This document shows positions 59,790-64,000 of a stretch of 64,000 nt of DNA, in pieces. How positions within the stretch are numbered: the stretch's first letter is position 1; each line of letters starts with the position of its first letter. Source of the DNA: Branchinecta lynchi. Lineage: Eukaryota; Arthropoda; Branchiopoda; Anostraca; Branchinectidae. The DNA lies in contig JAKZAP010000015.1 in the NCBI GenBank assembly GCA_023053575.1, forward strand, positions 11,336,930 to 11,400,929, written 5' to 3'. The position numbers and the translations under genes are program-made. The notes under the pieces were generated by a model, which saw only the letters and a list, made by a program, of their open reading frames with translations, searched no databases and was not told the DNA's origin.

Positions 59790-60601
59790 GACAGCATGCT
59801 TAAAAAGGGTAATATGGCAATCCGATCCCTAAAATTATTATCCCGTTACGGCGTCCCTACGAGCACCTTTTAAAAATTTTCTTGTCTTTTATCCGCCCCA
59901 CTTTAGAATATTGTTGTCAGGTATGGCACTTCGGTTTGACACGGGATCAGTCGAATTCGTTGGAGAGATTGCAATTCCGAGCTCTCCTTGTTACTTCCAA
60001 ATCGCCAAAGGTGCCATACATTGAGCTTCTTCGGAGTTTCAAGCTGGAATCTTTGGCCCAACGTCGGGAAAAAATGTGCCTTAAATTTGGAGTTAAGACG
60101 CTTGAGAATCCTCGTCTGCGAGACATTCTCCCGCCTGAGTTTGAACCCGTTAGGCCTAGACCTGCGCGAATGGTTTCGCAGCCGATTCCTAAGTTACATC
60201 CTGTTTCTGCATCTCATGACCGATACAGAAAAAGCTTCGTACCGTCATTCGTCGAAATGTATAACTCATCGTGATTCTTGTAAAATTCATCGTAATTCCT
60301 GCTTATTTTATAATTGTTTGAATCCTAGTTCTTACATACGTTTAATGTGACGTCATTCGTCGAAATACATAATTCGTTGTAACTCTTGTTTATGTTATAG
60401 TGATTTGAATTTCAGTTCTAATATAAGTGATCACATAAATGATCACTTACAGTGATTCGAATTGTATATAAGTTTATTATTTATGACAAAATTATGACAA
60501 AGGTGTTGATGTTATTATGTTTATGACGAAAAATAAAATGTTCGGCTTGCCCGTGAAGGAATTTTTAAAATAAACTGAAATTAAAAAAAAAAAAAAAAAA
60601 A
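59790..60601 (+). mobile_element. LINE-C, 5'-truncated, poly(A) tail
   Basis: The frame 59882-60274 reads FIRPTLEYCCQVWHFGLTRD, then SNSLERLQFRAL and ESLAQRREKMCLKF, the end of ORF2 in CR1/L2-like elements. The reverse transcriptase core is missing. The 3' end is AATAAACTGAAATT followed by an uninterrupted A19 run (60583-60601). Confidence 0.8.
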
Positions 60602-60720
60602 CATCTGCCAACCAAGGAATGTCGGCTAGATGGAAGTGCCAGTGAGAAAATGAGACAACAACATCTGCCAACCAAGAAATGTCGGCTAGATCGAAGTGCC
60701 AGTGAGCCAATGTAACAACA

Positions 60721-61007
60721 ATAATCTATCAATCAAACTGCCAACCAGCGAGAGACTCCGCAGGAGGATCACCTGGAAGTGCAATTTAAGGTAATGCCGA
60801 AAAGCCTAAATTTGATTCTCATCCCTGACGATGATCAGCATTATCAGTAATAATTTTGCCACTGCCAAAGACAACTGTTTGGTATACTACTTTATTTCAA
60901 GAATATTTGTGATGTCTTAGGTTCCAACCTTTCTCTGCAACAACCTGACATGCACAAGTATCTTCTCCCAAGAGCCATATCTGCCATCGAGCGGTAGCTA
61001 TAAAAAA
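60721..61007. other. No gene recognised
   Basis: Unique-looking sequence between the tandem units and family G. I looked here for a first P450 exon on the minus strand and found none with a hydrophobic anchor and a phase-1 donor. Confidence 0.4.
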
Positions 61008-61933
61008 AAGAGCTACGAGCTCATATGGCACTTGTTAGGAGTAGGTGGTACAAGAAAGTTGATGAGAATATCACAAAATCCCCCCCTTCAACCCCCCTAT
61101 GATTTGACCTAGACATAAGGTATTTAATATCATGCAAGTCTGAGCATTCCCGGCATCGCCTCGGATAATCTAGGGCAAATGTTTCTCCATACTAGTTGGA
61201 TTCCTAGGAGTGCCGTAGTATTGCCGTTATGCGCATCGCCACCAAACTTCCGTACCAGGGCCAAATCTGGTTCAGCCACATATAGGCCTACAGATCTTCT
61301 AAGGCATCTTCTCGTATCAAGTTCCACTCAGGTCGAAGCTTTTTTACGAGAAACTCCCCACACCCCCCACCGTGTTCAGATCTGGCTAGTACCCTGAAAC
61401 ATGTCATCTAGGACACATGGTCTCTCTTTCCAAGTTTGATTCAAATCACTCCATCAGTTTGACCCCTACGCGAGCTACAAAATTTCCGCACCCCCAAACC
61501 GCAGGTTTGGACATTTGATTTGTTCACTTGGTCGAGCGGCCAGTGGTGCGAAGAAACGTCCGTATGATTATACCTGAAAGCCTCTGAAGGTAGAGTCAAT
61601 GCTGGAGGAAGTCAACAATACGCAGCGCCAGCGTGACGGCTTTGAGGTGGCTTAATGTGACCTACTCTGAGGCAAGGCAAGGGTGCTCCCTCCGAATCCT
61701 CTCACTGTGGTCAATACGACTAGGACACATAAATTTCACATCTCTGACATCTTCTATTCTTGTCCTTCAAGCTTGACTCGACTCGGAACATATCAGCAAA
61801 TTTACGATTTCTACCTCCTGTCTGCCATCCCCTCTTTTACCACTGCCGGATCCGGTCCGGATTCCAAATAACAAACTAGGCAGCATAAACTCGGTACTGT
61901 CCAACTTGCATCCCAGTCGGCCCATTCGTTTGG
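61008..61933 (+). repeat. Family G repeat, left part
   Basis: Left end GAGCTACGAGCTCATATGGC (61010-61029), then CACTTGTTAGGAGTAGGTGG. The array continues to where family F begins. Confidence 0.7.
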
Positions 61934-62888
61934 TTTTTGGGATCCCAAAACGTAAGTGGAGGGATACCTATTACATCGCAAAAGTTGTCCGTCTGTCCGT
62001 CCGTCCGTCTGTAAGCACGATAACTCTCGAAGGGAATGAGATATTTTGATGAAACTTGGTGTGAGGATTCGTTGGGTCGTCGGAACATTCAAGTTCGTAA
62101 ATGGGCTTTGTAGCCCTACATTTAGGGGTGGGGGAGGGGGTTCAAATTAAGGGGCAAACAATATATTTTGAAACAGCTAATGTGATAGTCGATTATGGGG
62201 TAAGAAGACATACCGAGCACGATGGTGAAAACTATTTTGTCATCGGACTAGTAGTTCGCCCGAAATCCGGCCAAAACCGGAAAGTTTGTTTAAAGTAAAA
62301 GTTTTATTTGATGTTGATTAGATGTTCGATTTAGGGGTAGGAAGACATGCTGAAGACAATAGTGAAAACCATTTTCTCGACGGACAAGTAGTTCGCCCGG
62401 AATCCGGCCGAAACCGGAAAGTTAGTTAAAATTAGAAGTTTTATTTCGAGTTGATTAGATGTTCGATTTAAGGCAAGAAGACATTTTTTTTTCTAGCCGG
62501 ACATGTAGTTCACCCTGAATGAACTTTCCGGCGAATACCGGAAAGTTGGTTAAAAGTAAAAGTTTAATCTGAAGTTGATTAAATGTTTGATTTATGGGTA
62601 AAAAGACATGCCGAACACGATGGTGAAAATCATTTTCTCGCTGGACAACTAGTTCGCCTGGAATCCGGCCAAAACCAGAAAATTTGTTAAAAGCAAAAGT
62701 TCAATTATATGACAGATTAAGGGGTAAGAAGAGAGGCTGAGTCGGTTTATGACAATGGTTTTTTACCCGGTCATATAATTATTCCAGAATCCGGTTGTAA
62801 CCGGATTTTTTTTTAAGTCAAACTTTTATTCAAAGTTGATTAGATGTTCTTTATAGGGATAAGGAGATACGCTGGTTTTGTTTCTGTG
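61934..62888 (+). repeat. Family F element, inserted in family G
   Basis: Starts TTTTTGGGATCCCAAAACGT and carries TTGTCCGTCTGTCCGTCCG and six diverged CCGGAATCCGGCC units. The right end is cut; family G resumes near 62890. Confidence 0.75.
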
Positions 62889-63350
62889 TCCCTGATACAC
62901 CTGATGTATGATACAATGATGTGTCTAGGACCTATGCCCACCAAGTTTCATCCTGATCCCTTTACTCTAAGCGTTTTCCAAGATTTCCGGTTCCCTTCTA
63001 CAGCTCCCTCCAAAGTCGCCGGATCCAGCTGTCCGGATTTTATGTGGATCGTCTGAGACACGAGGTCTTTCCTATTACCAAGTTTCATTAAGATCCGATC
63101 ACCCGTTCAAGAGTTATATATACCTCAAGATTCCGGATTCCCCCTCCCTCCACTCCTCCCACGATGCTCGGATCAGGGAAGTGACTATTTCCAACATAAT
63201 CGTTTTGGGTACCTGATATGCCTGCCAAGTTTCATCGTCCTGGCTTAAGTGAAAGTGCCCGAACTAGCAAAACGCGGACCGACAGTCCGACGGACGGACA
63301 GAAATTGCGATCGAAATATGGCACATGGCCGAAGGGCAAGTGCCATAAAA
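62889..63350 (+). repeat. Family G repeat, right part with terminal hairpin
   Basis: CCAAGTTTCATCCTGATCCC through ATATGGCACATGGCCGAAGG and GCAAGTGCCATAAAA (about 63316-63350). Same 3' hairpin as at 1160-1190 and 37845. Confidence 0.75.
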
Positions 63351-63559
63351 ACTAAACGGCTGAGAATAACGCATCAAATTCATATACAGCAAAACAATGA
63401 ACCTTTAACATGCTACGGAAATAAAACACTAAACGACCTTAGCAATCAATAATCTTATTAATCCATATAAAAGAATGGCACAAGGTATGCCCATATCTAG
63501 TATTTGAAAGACAATGAAAATGAAAAGAAATCAGACTAGACTAGATAACTAAATAAACG

Positions 63560-64000
63560 CAATATAATATGGGTGGCTCTGGTCTAGAGAAGAAACAAAC
63601 TCGGCACGACGTTGGTACACAGCCAGAAATGGGTCAGGAACACCGAACAATCCCGCCGGTTTGTCGTCACGACCCCAAAGGAGAGACCTAGTAGATACTT
63701 GTCATTCTTATAAGACAAACCTAGCCCACTTGGTTGCACGGTGTCGCAAGCTCTCGATTTTAAGGGAATCTTGCTGGGGGGATAGGGAGATACTGTTTCC
63801 TGATATCATGAAGAGCACATCTCCAGGTGCAATTAGTGCAGTATGTAGATTCGTGTCGAATAGTATTAAAATAAAAGTTGATCGGGCGAGTGCAGTTTAG
63901 TTTATGTAGTGTGATAACAGTAATTATTATGAAGTTTTATATTTAGTTGTTTGTATATGGCCCTAAGGCTTTAAATACATTATTATTATTCTATATAACA
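63560..64000 (+). mobile_element. LINE 3' end at right edge
   Basis: The frame 63661-63900 includes NLAHLVARCRKLSILRESCW and GDREILF, resembling ORF2 C-termini (a Cys/His-poor tail after CxxCR). Downstream TATATGGCCCTAAGGCTTTA, AATACATTATTATTATTC. Same 3' motif as 44137. Confidence 0.6.

Larger units (their letters stand above)
59340..60720 (+). repeat. CTGCCAACCAAGGAATGTCGG tandem unit, split by insertions
   Basis: Units of about 58 bp with ATCTGCCAACCAAGGAATGTC and AGTGCCAGTGAGCCAATG lie near 59355, 59725, 60601 and 60660. MITE-1 copy 6 separates the first two; LINE-C separates the second from the third. Confidence 0.72.

Overview
This window is nuclear DNA from an animal, most likely an invertebrate. 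Its protein-coding parts are short exons with GT/AG splice sites separated by introns of 1 to 10 kb, and the rest is packed with non-LTR retrotransposons, hAT-like elements, MITEs and tandem repeats. There are no operons, no ribosome-binding sites and no prokaryotic gene density. The species cannot be named from the sequence.

Two host genes can be assembled exon by exon, both on the minus strand. (1) A RING/B-box/coiled-coil (TRIM-like) E3 ubiquitin ligase has exon 1 at 18802-18909, exon 2 at 11923-12161 and exon 3 at 2263-2581, and it continues off the left edge. (2) A cytochrome P450 of the CYP4 type has nine exons from 56526-56635 down to 31800-31969, ending in a stop and a polyadenylation signal. 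It includes the C-helix, I-helix, K-helix and heme-cysteine motifs; only its N-terminal membrane-anchor exon(s) are not identified. In both genes every splice junction has compatible reading phase. Most open reading frames elsewhere lie in repeats.

Layout. 1-2.2 kb: repeat family G, a tRNA-like SINE and a LINE tail. 2.3-18.9 kb: the RING gene, whose introns hold a hAT-like element (7093-9355), LINE pieces, a 91-bp-arm hairpin and a nest of insertions at 16.3-18.2 kb. 18.9-31.7 kb: intergenic, with a decayed LINE split by a hAT-like element, a second hAT-like element made of tandem arrays (24755-26696) and several minisatellites. 31.7-56.6 kb: the P450 gene, with nearly every intron carrying MITEs or LINE 3' ends. 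56.6-64 kb: arrays of family G, family F, a young poly(A) LINE and a LINE 3' end at the right edge.

The strongest non-genic signals are target-site duplications and terminal inverted repeats readable directly from the sequence: six copies of one MITE each with a 2-bp duplication; three hAT-like elements with perfect 8-bp duplications and no transposase; TA- and 3-bp-duplication MITE families; and insertions nested up to three deep that give a relative chronology. I found no CRISPR array, virus, toxin gene or novel defence-like gene cluster. Family letters and numbers (MITE-1, F, G, E, LINE-A and so on) are labels made up for this report.
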